A stretch of DNA of 64,000 nucleotides from Branchiostoma floridae (GCF_000003815.2 NC_049997.1:13206261-13270260); one strand, 5' to 3'. Positions 1-11,794 are shown, counted from the stretch's first letter. Program-made: numbers and translations. Notes: generated by a model not told the origin, from the sequence alone.

Positions 1-1302
1 CATGCAAAAATTTGCTTGCCCCATGGACAAGCACGTTTTTCTAAGATTTCTTGTGGACAGAATAATTTTCTTCCTGGAGGATAAATGTTCTGTGAGGAAG
101 AAAAACAAGATACACAAGAAAATGTATATATACTGCATGCTACTGTCCTCCTAACACAAAAATAGATAAATCTACTGTAACAGTAACTTTTACAAAACAC
201 ACTGACTAATAAGCTTTCTGCTCTGAACCTTGTAAAAGGACTAAAAGCTTTTTGCCAGAAACCATTTTGTGTCAGCTCTTTTTAAAGATTACAGTCAGAC
301 AAGCTGATGACAGCCAGTGGAAAGCTGTCTAAATACCTCTGGGCGATATACTAAAAGGTACTAAGGCTGGATTTTTCCCAGAAGAGATTTGCTTGGGACA
401 AAGCCAGGAAGATATTCTGATAAACAAGAGGTATGATCATAAGAAAATTCATGGTATATTCTACAAATGTAATTTATAATGGATTGAAAGTCACCCAAAG
501 TAAGCCAACAATTGGCTTTTTGTTGTATTTCTGTATCGCTATTATTGTGAAAGTGTTGTAGAACATTTAGGCCTGGGGAAAAAAAGTTGTGTTTCTTGTT
601 TCCTGACCTACCCTGGAAAAACCTGCCGAACCTAGCTATAGTCACTTTTTGGATAGGCAGTGGAGTCACATAGCTTCCAGTTAGAATTTTTATTCAGCCT
701 GCTTCCTATTGAAGTAAAAACACTGCTTGTCCTATCTAATGAAGGATAAATGTATCCACAGATTATAGACAAAAGTCAAGTTTGACATTGAAAATATTAG
801 TGTCCTCATGCATTTCAGTTTTACTTTGTTAAACTGTATTGCATTACTGTTGTTTGGGCCAAAGTCTTAAAAAATTGATGTTTTAACCCCTAACTATGCT
901 GACCTATTTTTCTCAGGACTGAAACAAGAAACAGGGTTGGACAAGTTTTCTAAAAATTTACTTGTCCTTTCCCGAACCAATTTTTCACTTGTCCAAAATT
1001 GTCAAAAATGTCACTGTTACAACTAATACTAGTATATACATTTTCATTTCCAGCAATGGAATTCTCTGTTGACCATTGCTTGATGTCATGACAGTAAAAA
1101 GTAACAAGTATATCAAAATTCCCGATCGGACAAGTGGTGTAGGTCATGTACTTGCCCGAACAGCACTTTTACTTGCCCTGGACAATAGGGCTAGTGGACT
1201 TGTCCAACCATGAGAAACACAAATTTTTTCCCCTAGGCCTTACTGTGAATTTTGACATTTTCACAGTGGAAGATCAAAGAGGGACAGTAGCTGTATGTTT
1301 AC
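1..1302. other. non-coding stretch with repeat remnants
   Basis: I see no convincing exon here. The first 60 bases and the stretch from about 932 to 1209 contain the iterated motif ACTTGTCC/ACTTGCCC of a dispersed repeat that recurs inverted near 4.8-5.2 kb. A minus-strand reading frame at 361-669 has no recognisable domain. If the minus-strand gene candidate with an exon at 1303-1363 is real, this stretch is its next intron. Confidence 0.4.
932..1209 (+). repeat. dispersed repeat with iterated ACTTGTCC motifs, copy 1
   Basis: The stretch starts CAGGGTTGGACAAGTTTTCT and ends near GGCTAGTGGACTTGTCCAA. It carries many copies of ACTTGTCC or ACTTGCCC in both orientations. A second copy lies inverted at about 4826-5156, sharing both ends and interior segments such as the TTGATATACTTGTT region. 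Only one end carries the CAGGG-type terminus, so the superfamily is not assigned. Confidence 0.6.
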
Positions 1303-1363
1303 CTGTCTGTCCAGTTTCTGCTGCCTGACACTGTTAGGGGAGGCAGGGCGGTCATCATCAACA
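1303..1363 (-). CDS. candidate internal coding exon of an unrecognised gene
   Basis: Read on the minus strand, this 61-base segment has a long pyrimidine tract ending CCCTCTAG at its 5' side and a donor CAG|GTAAAC at its 3' side. After one leading T it is open for 20 codons, reading VDDDRPASPNSVRQQKLDRQ. That is polar, with a charged Q/K/R-rich end. Its entry phase matches the exit phase of the candidate first exon at 25998-26026. I do not recognise the protein. The next exon would lie below 1302 or outside the window. A chance pair of splice-like sites in repeat-rich DNA is possible, though the signals are good and no repeat copy overlaps. Confidence 0.45.
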
Positions 1364-1569
1364 CTAGAGGGAACAAACAAAAAACAGAAAAAAAGATTTT
1401 AGACTGATGATCAACTACACAAGTTGTCACTTCATCCTCTCAATACATTTAATGACAAAAATAGCAGTCCATCCCGGTGTAAACATATAGTTTGATCTTA
1501 CTGTACGTCGATGTAGGTTAGACATCCAGGTAATAAGATACAACTTTAGGCAATGAGATTGCCAAAAAG

Positions 1570-1655
1570 CAATTACTCAAGCAACAGTTACTGGATATGA
1601 TTTTCCAAAATTAGACATGATTTTCCAAAATCATATCCAGTTGCTTGAGTAATTG
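1570..1655. repeat. short foldback (inverted repeat)
   Basis: CAATTACTCAAGCAAC at 1570-1585 pairs with GTTGCTTGAGTAATTG at 1640-1655. The inner ACTGGATATGATTTT segment pairs with its mirror near 1625-1639, and a duplicated GACATGATTTTCCAAAAT lies in the loop. It is probably a small non-autonomous element or part of one. Confidence 0.6.
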
Positions 1656-1728
1656 CAATTTGGTCTTACTGTAATTACTATACAAAACTGGTGTGTTATA
1701 TCTAAAGGTGGTTTACCGGTTATGCAAA

Positions 1729-1860
1729 ACAAACAAGCAAACAAACAAACCTGCCAGGCGGGCCGCTCGCCCATGTCCCTCCTGATGTGTTACTCTGGCC
1801 GCTATACCTGCTGCTTCTGCTCTGACTGCGCCTGAGTAAACAAACAAACAAACAAACAAG
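1729..1860. repeat. GC-rich cassette flanked by (AAAC)n tracts
   Basis: Two CAAACAAACAAA tracts (about 1729-1750 and 1836-1858) flank roughly 85 bases of GC-rich non-repetitive sequence. Reading frames across it on both strands are short and have no known domain. The A-rich tract suggests a retroposed fragment, but I could not find the partner copy in this window. Confidence 0.35.
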
Positions 1861-2863
1861 GCACCCAGGTTAGTACTTATGTAAACAACTGCATAAAATA
1901 TGAAAATCATTTGAATTCCTGACTTCCATAAGAAATGGTTTTAAAATCAACATCAATTTAAATATCAGTAAAATGCAGATAAATCAGTAAATGGATCTTT
2001 GCAAAACCAGACTATGTGTTTATTACATATAACATACATGTAACACAGCATAAAACACATCATACATTATAGTAGTTCTTATTTAACCTTTAGAACATTT
2101 AAAATGCCATTCAGCTAACAGTTCTCCAGGGTACAGTGTTAGGCAGCAAGGAATGGATTAAAATTATCTGAAAGAACAAAAAGACTGCTGCAGTTTCGTA
2201 AAAAGCCACTAGGGCACCCATGGTCAAACATGTCCTTCGACTTCCCAACCCCTAAACACATACCAAATATCACAAAGATCCATTCACAGCTTCTCGAGTT
2301 ACGCTATCCACAACCGTACAAATGACACAGAAAAAAAACAGCCTTCTTGCCAGAAGGTCACTTCTTCTATAGCATAGGCCCTGTTCATTCAGATCCAGAA
2401 TTTCTGGATGAAATCAACATTACCATTACCAACAATGAAAAGTACTGCAACCTATTTCCTGTCCTTGTATTCAATGTTGCTGACCTTTTCTGCTTAATTG
2501 GCTGTTAAATTGGACTCTTAGGAAACGGTGGACTTGCAGGAATAAAATATGGTCCCAGATAATCTAACAGCCTTCTTTTTCCTAAGCCCCCCCCCCCCCC
2601 ATACTCTAACCCTTTACCCAGGGGAGCAGATTGTCTGACAAGTAGAAAATTCTGATTGACTGGGGATGCTAAAAAAGGAGCCAACAGTGATGTGGCAGAC
2701 AGGTCAAAAGCTTATTATAGCAATTTGGAGTTAAAACGAACATTTTTCACCTTGTGATATTCGTAACTTCATCTAATTACTAGATTTCAATTGATAAGGA
2801 AAATGTCAGTTCTGTGATACATTCATTAGATTTAAAAACTATTGACTTGTATTATACTTTATA

Positions 2864-3534
2864 CAGGGCTCGAAATACTTTTTTCTGCATACCTGCACCG
2901 GTGCAGGTAAAATTGAAAATTACCTGCACCAGACAAATTTTACCAGCACCTCTCAGAATTTAGGAAGTATGGATCATACTAAAATTGTTGAGTAATCATT
3001 GCTTTTTTTCTTTTATACTTTATAGATGCAATGCAACTAATAACAATCCATATACACCTATATCAGGGCTCGAAATTCATTTTGGGGATTAGGTGCACTG
3101 GTGCACCCAGCTTAACAAATTGGGTGCACCAAAAATATTTTGGGTGCACCACTTAAATTTAAGTAATAACCTAATAATGAAACTTAGTTACAAGCTATCA
3201 AACTCTTAAACAACAGACATTTTTATTATATTTCTAACAGATGTCAAGAATATGATGTACATGTATACTAAGTATGCTTTGATATCTTTACATACATAAA
3301 CCTAAGAAAATATTTGGGTGCACCCTGTGCACCCAGAGAAAATAATTGGGTGCACAGCTCCAATTTTGGGTGCACCTGGGTGCACATGCACCCAGTATTT
3401 CGAGCCCTGTATATCATAGGACATTTAAGTATAAAACCAAGTACAGTTTAGGTGCAGGTAGACACCAAAAATACCTGCACAGCTCCAATTTTACCTGCAC
3501 TAACCTGCATATACAGGTGGTATTTCGAGCCCTG
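2864..3534. mobile_element. outer CAGGGCTCGAAAT inverted-repeat element (interrupted)
   Basis: The left end CAGGGCTCGAAATAC at 2864 and the right end GTATTTCGAGCCCTG at 3534 are inverted. The 12 bases outside each end are TTATACTTTATA and TTATAGTTTACA, which agree at 10 of 12 positions and look like an aged target duplication. The interior repeats ACCTGCAC many times, including a perfect 18 bp palindrome ACCTGCACCGGTGCAGGT. The element is split by a second insertion at 3064-3409. No coding capacity is visible. Confidence 0.75.
3064..3409. mobile_element. inner CAGGGCTCGAAAT inverted-repeat element
   Basis: It starts CAGGGCTCGAAATTC and ends AGTATTTCGAGCCCTG. It lies inside the element at 2864-3534 and is flanked by TATAT on both sides. 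It shares the terminal 13 bases with its host but has a different interior, built on repeated GGTGCACC/TGGGTGCAC motifs instead of ACCTGCAC. It is non-coding. Confidence 0.7.
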
Positions 3535-4825
3535 TTATAGTTTACACATTGTACAAATTTTGAGCATTCTATATCTCACAACTGCACAATGGACAGCAAG
3601 TACTGTAAAGTTAAAACATTTCACAATAACATCTTGGGGGAAAAGTCATTCGTCTTTTTCTCCTCTTAACTGCTACGTTGCCATGGCAACAGCTCAATCT
3701 AAAATCCAGATAATCCTGATTGAGATCGGGCTGTCCGTAAATCTCGATAATGGAGAGGTTTTTGCCGACATTGCAGTTACTGAAATGCTATGATTAATTA
3801 TTCATATCCAAGGAGCTCTCAATAGTGGTATTCTTCACACTTCGATCGCCCGGAGTCTTATTCAGCAATACTTCATTCTTAAATGACCCAGATATGTCTT
3901 GGTATAATAGCGAGAATGTTTCATTACTTTTAATCTATGTTGACATAATGGTAATCAATAATAAATATGTCTTTCTTGTAATAATATGTAAATCCTACAT
4001 TCTTTTACCTTGTAATACGTTTATCATATTTATGTAATGTTTTGGCCAACTCTAAATTTTTGAAATTTTATTCTATGACCAGTGTACATAGTATGACTCA
4101 GTAATAGACTTATATGTTTCTATTATTGTTAAAGAAATAAAATGATTCTATTATAGCTAAAGAAATAAAATGAATATTGTTTTCAAGACCTCTACTTGCT
4201 GTAAATCCATCTGATTAAAGTTTTGTTTCACAGTAGCATGGTAAAAAAGATTATGACTGTGTTTGGAATTCGCACTTGAAATAATACAAAACAGTAGTAT
4301 GACACAGGAATTTTAATACATTATTCTCACTCTCATGAATTCTTAGTGACACTGCACCTGAAAAATTCAACAACCTCAACAGTCACAAGATTTCTACTAA
4401 AACCACGGGGAAAAAATGTTTTGCTCTTCACATAATATGGCCATAACTATATTGCACCCAATGTACATTATATCAATGCAGTAAATTTTTATTATTATTA
4501 TAGTACAAAAATTGCTGATTCCTTGACACTGATAACATCATGGCCATAACCTTTGCATGCGAACTGTCCATCAAGTTGTTCCAGTGAAAAGGCTGCGCTA
4601 TCCATGGTGATGATTTGGTATGTTACATATAAATAATTTAGCAGGTTGGTCTCAGACTTGTACATGCACACTGTAGGCATTCAACTAATTAAACTTGCAT
4701 ACTTCAGCATTATTTCCCTATGTGTATAATCATTATGGTGGCAACATAGCATTATAATATTGTCATTGGGGTTGTTTACTTTCTAAAGCTTCTGGTTCAT
4801 ACCGTTTCAAATCCAACATATAATT

Positions 4826-5156
4826 GGACAAGTCCACTAGCCCGATTTTTTCCTGGGCAAGTGAAAGTGTCCACCGGGCAAGTGAATGTCCTTCCCCACT
4901 TGTCCGATCAGGCAAGTAAGATTTCTTCATGAGATTTTGATATACTTGTTGCTTATGACAGTTACTGCATCAAGCAAATTGGTCAACACAGAAAAATAGA
5001 GCCAATAATAAAAGTATTCCATTGCTGCACGTGAAAAAAAGTAGTGAAAAATGTCGATTAAATTTTTGGGCAAACAGAAAGCTGGTTTGGGCAAGTCAAT
5101 TTTGCAAGAACTTGCCCGATAGGACAAGTGAATTTTAGAAAACTTTTTAAACCCTG
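4826..5156 (-). repeat. dispersed repeat with iterated ACTTGTCC motifs, copy 2
   Basis: This is an inverted, diverged copy of the repeat at 932-1209. It ends in AAACCCTG at 5156, with repeated CTTGCCCGAT and GGACAAGT motifs throughout. Both ends correspond to those of copy 1. Confidence 0.6.
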
Positions 5157-5677
5157 GTGAACAACGTTGTGTCCTTGGGAAAGATACTAAAAACCTATTT
5201 ATACACCCCATTCAGGTGAAATGAGTACCTAGATTTAGTTAGGGACGACCTATTGGATGTATGACAGATTTAAATGTAATAGAATAAGGAAGAATAAGAA
5301 AGTTTCTTGATATTTCAAACTTAGATATTTCTCTTTGGAAGCTATGTACATATATATGTCAGACATATATATAGAGATAAAACATTTTCTGCTTTATCAC
5401 GACACCCCTATAAATTGAGAGGATGGTACAGCCCAACTGACCCAGCCAGTCAGGTGAGTATGACCAGGCTAAATCTGGTATCACCATTGCCGTGGCAACC
5501 ATAAACAACCACAAACAGCACCTGACAGATGTATAGACAGATGGAAATAGATTGCCTGTCCCTTGGGGGATAAACTCTGGGTAAAATTTTATTTGACTTG
5601 ATGTAGGGAGGGGCAATTTTTGTTGCACATCTGAGATTGTGGCCTCTCTTCAGTGGTTTCTTACATTGACTTTAGAA

Positions 5678-5842
5678 TACTGTAAATGCAGAAATTTTCA
5701 CAGTGCTTTAATGTTTGCAGTTTTCGCGCGAATATTTTTCCATGGCATGCACTACAGTGCATGATGCTACCGCAAAATTAAAACCACCGCGAAAAGTCTA
5801 TTTTCCAGCTACTGCGAAATCAAATCTCCGCGAACTTTGATA
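5678..5842 (-). repeat. TACTGTAAATG-type short inverted-repeat element, copy a
   Basis: It begins TACTGTAAATGCAGAAA and contains the CCGCGAA, CCATGG, CATGGTGCTACCGC-like blocks shared with the copies at 13041, 14866 and 42131. CpG-containing GCGGT/ACCGC blocks recur in both orientations. It is non-coding. Confidence 0.65.
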
Positions 5843-5917
5843 CCTTTATAGTAGTCTAGTATCACTGTATTTACTGCTTTGTCATTGTTGCCATACGATA
5901 TATGTCACCTTATACAA

Positions 5918-5951
5918 CTGCGGAGCAATGAAATTTATTCATTCATTCAGT
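5918..5951 (+). repeat. probable LINE 3' tail
   Basis: The sequence GCAATGAAATTTATTCATTCATTCA is typical of the short tandem tails at the 3' ends of CR1/L2-like retrotransposons. No reverse transcriptase remnant is visible upstream. Confidence 0.35.
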
Positions 5952-6394
5952 GTAACAAGATATAATGCTCGAATTTCAATGACCTACAGGATGTTGACCT
6001 ATTGTCTAAATCGAAGTTAAACACACCTTTGTTACATAATGTACCTTACAATAGCCACAGGACAATGGATGTTGAATAGCAGTTGTTTATAATATAAGGT
6101 ATAAGGATAAGGCAAGTGACAATGGTCAATATCTAAATAATAGCATGTTTATTCAGTGTTGAAGTTGCTTAGCGTCATCAAAAATTTAATGTCCACATCA
6201 TTACCTTGTTGTTGGTTTTATTCATATTTGACTGCTACACCACTTCTATTTGTTGATTGTCAAATATTTTAAAGTTAACTTTTAACGTTTTCACACCTAC
6301 GTGAAGGTAGAATTCAAAATTTCAAATTCAGAAACTGCTCACTCACAAGTATTTTATCATTTTTAAGCAATCTGGTTGGTGATAGTCACCACCA

Positions 6395-6742
6395 CAGTAG
6401 GCCAGTACAAAACCGTTTTTTCTTCTTGGACTGGTCCAAAAAAAATCAGACCCGAAAAAAATCAGTAGACCGGATTTTGGACTGATCAGAAAATAAATAC
6501 ATTATATCGGCAAGCATTGTCAGGTTTTGGGGCCTACCGGTCCAAGAAAATAACCAAGTATAGTTCAAAGTCATTTCTAGCTGCTTTTTTATGTACAGCA
6601 AAACATTTAGCGTTGTTCACATCAAGATTGGATTTTAAAAGGCCCGTGGGAGTTGGATACTCCACCAAACAGAATTTCCTTTGTAGCAAAATGGACCATT
6701 GTTTGAATATCGCCATTTCACAAGTTTCCCCAAATAATTAAG
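6395..6742 (-). mobile_element. left part of a GTACCGGTAC-type (hAT-like) short element split by a larger insertion
   Basis: Read on the minus strand, this matches the element at 23696-24185. Shared blocks include the poly-T/GGACTGGTCC end, GTTTTGGGGCCTACCGGTCC (CGACCGGTAAGCCCCAAAAC in the other copy) and the AAAATGGACCATTGTTTGAA block. The rest of the copy reappears after 11794 as GGTTCGGACCTGGACCTGA. The 5.05 kb element at 6743-11794 therefore sits inside it. Confidence 0.6.
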
Positions 6743-7158
6743 GTACAGTACCGACTACGTTTATGGTCCGGTCTGAACGCGGTTTAATCGCGTGCAAAAG
6801 TCGTGCAAGTCGCGATTACATCTCGTGTAAATCGCGATTAAAACTCGTGCAATTCTCGGGTAAAACGCGATTAGATATGTGTGTACCCGCGTCTGATATG
6901 CATGAAATCACGTCTAACCGCGTTTAGACGATCAATGAATAGATTTCAGACACGCCTCTTCTTTTCATAAACATTTTCTAGACACGCCCGTGCCGTCCAA
7001 AGTTCGGGGTTTGGCAGAAATCGGCTTCTTTTCATATGCAGACCCCTGCGCGGAGGGCGGAGAACGTATCACGCCCAATTTCCCAATTTGTTTCTGAACT
7101 AACGCATAACCTCGCAGTCTAGAACGCACCCGCGCCGCTCCCAACCACGATATTTCTA

Positions 7159-7760
7159 GAAGATTTGCTGCAATTTTGAGGAACCGACTGTTCCGCACAT
7201 GTTTAAATCTGATACGTGAAAATTAAAGAAAAACAAATAAATTTCCACAAAAGTGTGTTTTTCTTAAGCAGAATATGGCAAAGTATGCTTTTACTGAACC
7301 CCGATCTTTCGGCGCTGCCGTGGCTAGCGCCAGGGTCACGCACCGGAACAAATCATTCCGAAGATTTGCTACAATTTTGAGAAACCGACTGTTCCGCACA
7401 TGTTTAAATTTGATACGTGAAAATTAAAGAATAAGAAATAAATTTCCACAAAGGTGTCTTTTTCTTAAGCAGAATATATGGCAAAGTATGCTTTTACTGG
7501 ACCCCGATCTTTCGGCGCTGCCGTGGCTAGCGCCAGGGTCACGTACCGGAACAAATCCTTCCGAAGATACAAAATGTATGGTGCGACCTCGCACCCGCGC
7601 CGCTACCTAACCTACCACGTTCTTTCTCGGAAGATTTGCTACAATTTTGAGGAACCGACTGCGTAGTGCAAGTTTGAATCTGATACGTACATGACAAGAA
7701 AACATCAAATAAATTGGTTTTTTTTCCCAAGAATGGCAAGATGTGTTTTTCTAAATCAGA
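7159..7760. repeat. direct repeats of about 201 bp inside the 5 kb element
   Basis: The unit starting GAAGATTTGCTGCAATTTTG begins at 7159, recurs at 7360 (period 201) and partly at 7630. The first two units share most bases, including CGGCGCTGCCGTGGCTAGCG. The CGCACCCGCGCCGCT block before unit 1 recurs before unit 3. The short frames here (for example 7478-7666) are by-products of the repeat. Confidence 0.75.
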
Positions 7761-9316
7761 AAACATGGAGTAAATTCTGCTTCTGTCTGACCATGCGTGA
7801 CGAGGACGGCCCGCTACCGCGGCCAGTGTCAGGACCACCCGAAGAAAACCTACCGACTCTATGTTGGATTATTTGTGTCCTATTTCTGTTGTTGCATTAT
7901 TTGTACGCTGGTGTAGCGATATCAAATTCGCCCACACTACACGATACTTGCCACTGTAAATAGCTACAATAGTCTGTGTTTGCATTTCTTATCTATCGAT
8001 GAAAGTGAAGACAAGTTAATCATGTTCCGAACTGATAGGTAAGTACACTAGTCTTTTAGTTTCAGAATGAACAACAAGGAATGTCCAGTGCGACCAGTGT
8101 AGTCGTACAAAATCCTGGCGGTCTCACTACCAAGTAAACAGGCTTCGACCGGCAGATACTACATGTAAGTATCTACATCCGAACTTCAAGTGCCGCCCCG
8201 CCTCCGGTGGAACGTGACCTGTTTATATTATAAATATTCCAACCTTCCTAAAGTTCGCCACGGCGCGACTACTAGCATATCATATTACATTTAGACGTGT
8301 ACACGGTTTGTGTGGGGTCCAGAACGTGGGACAGGTTGTGGAAGATTGGGTTATTTGAGCGCAAATATGAAACTTATATCGTTGCGATAAAATCAACAGC
8401 TGTTTTAATTGTTTAGTGTGTGTAAGTACACGATTGACGTAACTGTTACGGTGCTGGTAAACTTGTAGAAAAATTACATTGTAAACCTCCAGAATTTGGT
8501 CTGGTCTGGTCTCACGTGCTGCTCAATTTGATTGACACATGCACGGTAAGGAGCGGCTTCTTTGAAAGTATGTTCCCACAGAAGAAGGCCACGTTGACTG
8601 TTGCAATATTCTGCGTTTATTTTCTACTCCGATCTAGCCCCGTGTTTAATATGTGGTTATTTTTTCTTGGTTTATCCAAGGGGGTTTTATCAACCTACTT
8701 GATTTATCTAACTTTGTTTTATTTGTATTATTGACAATTTCTAGAGCAGATCTAGACTAATTAAAATACTTCGTAGACTGCACACGCAGCGGTAGCGTAC
8801 GTCATATTTGAACTTTGTGGCAATGTCGCAGGGGTGGATGATCTATAAATTCTGTATTCCAAATTCTATAATTCATTTCCCAACTGGTTCATATTAAAGG
8901 AGCCACGACCAATGAATTAAGAATGTTTTTAAATGCTTAAGTGTATAAAATTTCTTTATTAATTAAAGTTTGTACACGGACATATTCATATTCACGGACA
9001 ACCTACCGTTTTTCCAACATTCGGAACAGATGATGACGATCCGACTGGTGTAGAAGCTGCCGAATGATGATCGATAACATCGGTAGTAAACTTACCTTTC
9101 ATGTTCCAAAGGCAATGATATATCGTGTTTACCTATTTCATTGGTCAAATCCCTCTTCGTAATATCCCGACCAGCTAAATTTATATATCTATATGTTGCT
9201 GAAAAACAACCGTAAACGTATAGGCCCTTTTAGTAAAAGAGTGAACCTCTTTGAACAGCGCATAACAGTTGTAGATAAACTGACTAAAAACATGTTCATT
9301 TTAGAAACGTAAAATA

Positions 9317-9968
9317 CTAGAAGTAGAAGTAATGTTAGTAACGCTAACGCAACTTTTAACTGAATCAATGACAGGTTAGAAAAACTTGATCACATACTCA
9401 ACAAGAAAACCAATAACTTATGAAGAAATTTTCGGCAAAATAACAATTGTCTGTGTCGAACCAAGACGTATGCCCCTTGAATATGGTTGCGTGGGTCCAC
9501 TGCCCGGCGACCAGGAACGTCCGAGGCGGTCAGGAACAGAACAGGTAGGTCTTGTTGGTCGAGTTGCAACCATGACGATCAGCTGTATGTCCAGGAAACC
9601 GGCGGATAGAAATCCGAATCCTACTTTCCTAGCCTAGAAAATTAGCTACCAATATCTAACTACATAGTAGAAGTTATGTTAGTTACACCAACACAACATT
9701 GTTAGAACAGGTACATGTTTGTTTGAACAGATACGCAGACAAAACACGATTAACAAAAAGATTTAAAAAAACATAAAGTAGAATGTATGCCCTGGAGCAT
9801 GGTTGCGTCGGTCGACTGCTCAACGACCAGGATCGTACGATGGCTGTGTTCCGACCCAAGAGCTCCGTCAGGAACAGGTAAGTCTTGTTTGTCGAGTTTG
9901 TAACCATGACGATCAGCAGGCGGATGGAAACCTGAATCCTACTTTCCTAGTCTAGAAAATTAGCTGCC
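9317..9968. repeat. pair of diverged direct repeats inside the 5 kb element
   Basis: Copy 1 is about 9317-9650 and copy 2 about 9666-9968. Both run from a TAGAAGT(A)ATGTTAGT start through TATGCCC..GGTTGCGT, AACCATGACGATCAGC and CCTACTTTCCTAG to AAAATTAGCT. The divergence is far greater than in the 201 bp repeat, so this duplication is older or was under different constraint. Confidence 0.65.
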
Positions 9969-10182
9969 GATGCCGAACCAAGGAGTATCAACGTTCCTAG
10001 AAATATTAAGTTATGACCAAACACAATATCCTTTATTCATATTTAAATACATGCAAAACGGTCAATTTATGCGTATAAATACTAGTAGTCCATTCATGTC
10101 AGTGTATAGTCTTCAACCCAGCAATTCCGTTTATATTAGATGACGATCGTGTTTATGCTGTCAGTCCTTTGTGGGTCCAAAA

Positions 10183-11227
10183 GATTCGAACTTGTATTAT
10201 TTTATCATATACCTTCCACGAAAATTAGACGAAAGTAGTCCGCCTAAAAATGTAAATAGGAGACAATTTTTGCCGGCAACCCGCTCGGTTGCCGTTACGA
10301 CTTTTGTAGTATGCCGTAAAAAGAATACCACCTTCTTCAAGTTGGAAATGATTATCGACAGACTGTTCACAGAATTCTTACTCAGCGATGTGAGAATGAT
10401 CGATGCCGGAAAAGTCCCTCCGATGTTTTGCAAAATTATCTATGCCTTGCGGACGACGCTGGCCGAGCAGTAACGTGTTAAATTCTATCAAAGAATGCAC
10501 ATTTCGTGATAAATGATTAAAAAAAACACAACAACGCGTTAGTTCTACGCTTCTTCTTGTTGTTACCACTTTGTCAGCGCCGCTTCTGGCTGTGATTGGA
10601 GGGAAGTTGATTGGATTTGCCGCATAATCAGGCAGGCGCTACTTCAGAGGCCTACCGCCGGAGCTGTCGCCATGGTAACCGCACGTCCAGTTGCATTTCC
10701 CACGCGCGTCTAGTTCTTCCCAACTCTCTGCTGTCACGTACAGTACAGCTTATACACATAATTTTCGGTGGAATGTAACGCCGTATTTTACGGGGAAATG
10801 TGGCGAATCGAACTTGTATCTCTTTTTGCTGGCCTTCCACTAAAATTATACGAAGATAACCCGCCAAAAACTGTAAGTAGGAGACTATATTCGCCGACAA
10901 CCCGCTTGTTTCGACGGTTGACATCATCGTCTTCCCTTTGAGGCTTACGAAAAAGCTTAGCCGTGAAGACTATTTTCTTTTGCGTAGTTCGGGTTGCTTT
11001 CTGGATTCATCATTGACATTTATTTTATATCAGAAAATATCTATCGGGAGACTGTTTTCTTATCACAATTACCATACCCAGCGTTGTGAACATGATCGCT
11101 GTTGGCAATTTTCCTCCGATGTTTTGCAAATCCGTACCCTTTGGACGGTGTTGGATGACGAGCAGTAACGTGTACACGCCTAGGCCTGTTCAAATTTATC
11201 GAGAAATGCACATTTCGTGATAAATAA
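10183..11227. repeat. second pair of diverged direct repeats inside the 5 kb element
   Basis: Copy 1 is about 10183-10517 and copy 2 about 10803-11227. They share TCGAACTTGTAT, CCTTCCAC, the AGGAGAC block, CCTCCGATGTTTTGCAAA, GAGCAGTAACGTGT and GCACATTTCGTGATAAAT. Copy 1 is open for 100 codons on the plus strand (10171-10473). The peptide agrees in part with copy 2 before frames break, so a decayed coding segment is possible but unproven. Confidence 0.6.
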
Positions 11228-11794
11228 AAAAGCAACAACACAACACCAGCAAAATGAAAATTTACTAATCAAGATATAGTATAGAAATTTAACTCAGTCT
11301 GAGCAATCGGTACCAGGAGAGAATGTCGATATATTAATTTGCTGACTGTGAACTTCTTTTACGATCTTAGCTAAAAAGCGTCAGCGGTCCTCGGACAATA
11401 TTGCCGACACCCGCGGCGCTGTCCAGCCCCTGTATTATTCACCAATTATCAACAAATACGTGAAATTGACGACTTACAAGTATCATGCAAATTTACAAAA
11501 GTAAACACTGCTCATTAACGAACAAAATATTTCGTGGGTGAAATGCCCGACCAAGGGGCGGGGCAGCTGGAACAAAGCCTTTTGTTTTGAGTCGGCGGGG
11601 TGCCGGGAGTAAACGCGTTTACAAACGACACGAGATTTTTAATTAGATAGCTACAGCTCATTAGCGCACGCGATTCAATCGCGATCAAATCGCGACTTGC
11701 ACGACTTTTAATCGCGATTTGCACGACTTTTAATCGAGATTAAATCGCGTGTAAACCGCGTGGGACCGGACCATAAACGTAGTCGGTACTGTAC

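Larger units (their letters stand above)
6743..11794. mobile_element. 5.05 kb inverted-repeat DNA element of unknown superfamily
   Basis: The left end reads GTACAGTACCGACTACGTTT at 6743, and the right end is its exact inverse at 11794; the match continues through GGTCCGGTC. Next to each terminus lie over 100 bases of iterated CGCGATT and GTCGTGCAA motifs in both orientations. The interior holds three sets of diverged direct repeats (7159-7760, 9317/9666, 10183/10803). I found no transposase, integrase or polymerase motif in any frame; the longest frames are about 100 codons. I see no clear target duplication, but both flanks belong to one older short element, which supports insertion as a unit. 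It looks like a large non-autonomous element, or one whose coding part has been lost. Confidence 0.7.

Noticed and set aside
10171..10473. 100-codon frame inside the 5 kb element as a possible transposase
   Set aside because: It is short, lacks DDE or other catalytic spacing, and the duplicated copy at 10.8 kb is frame-broken.
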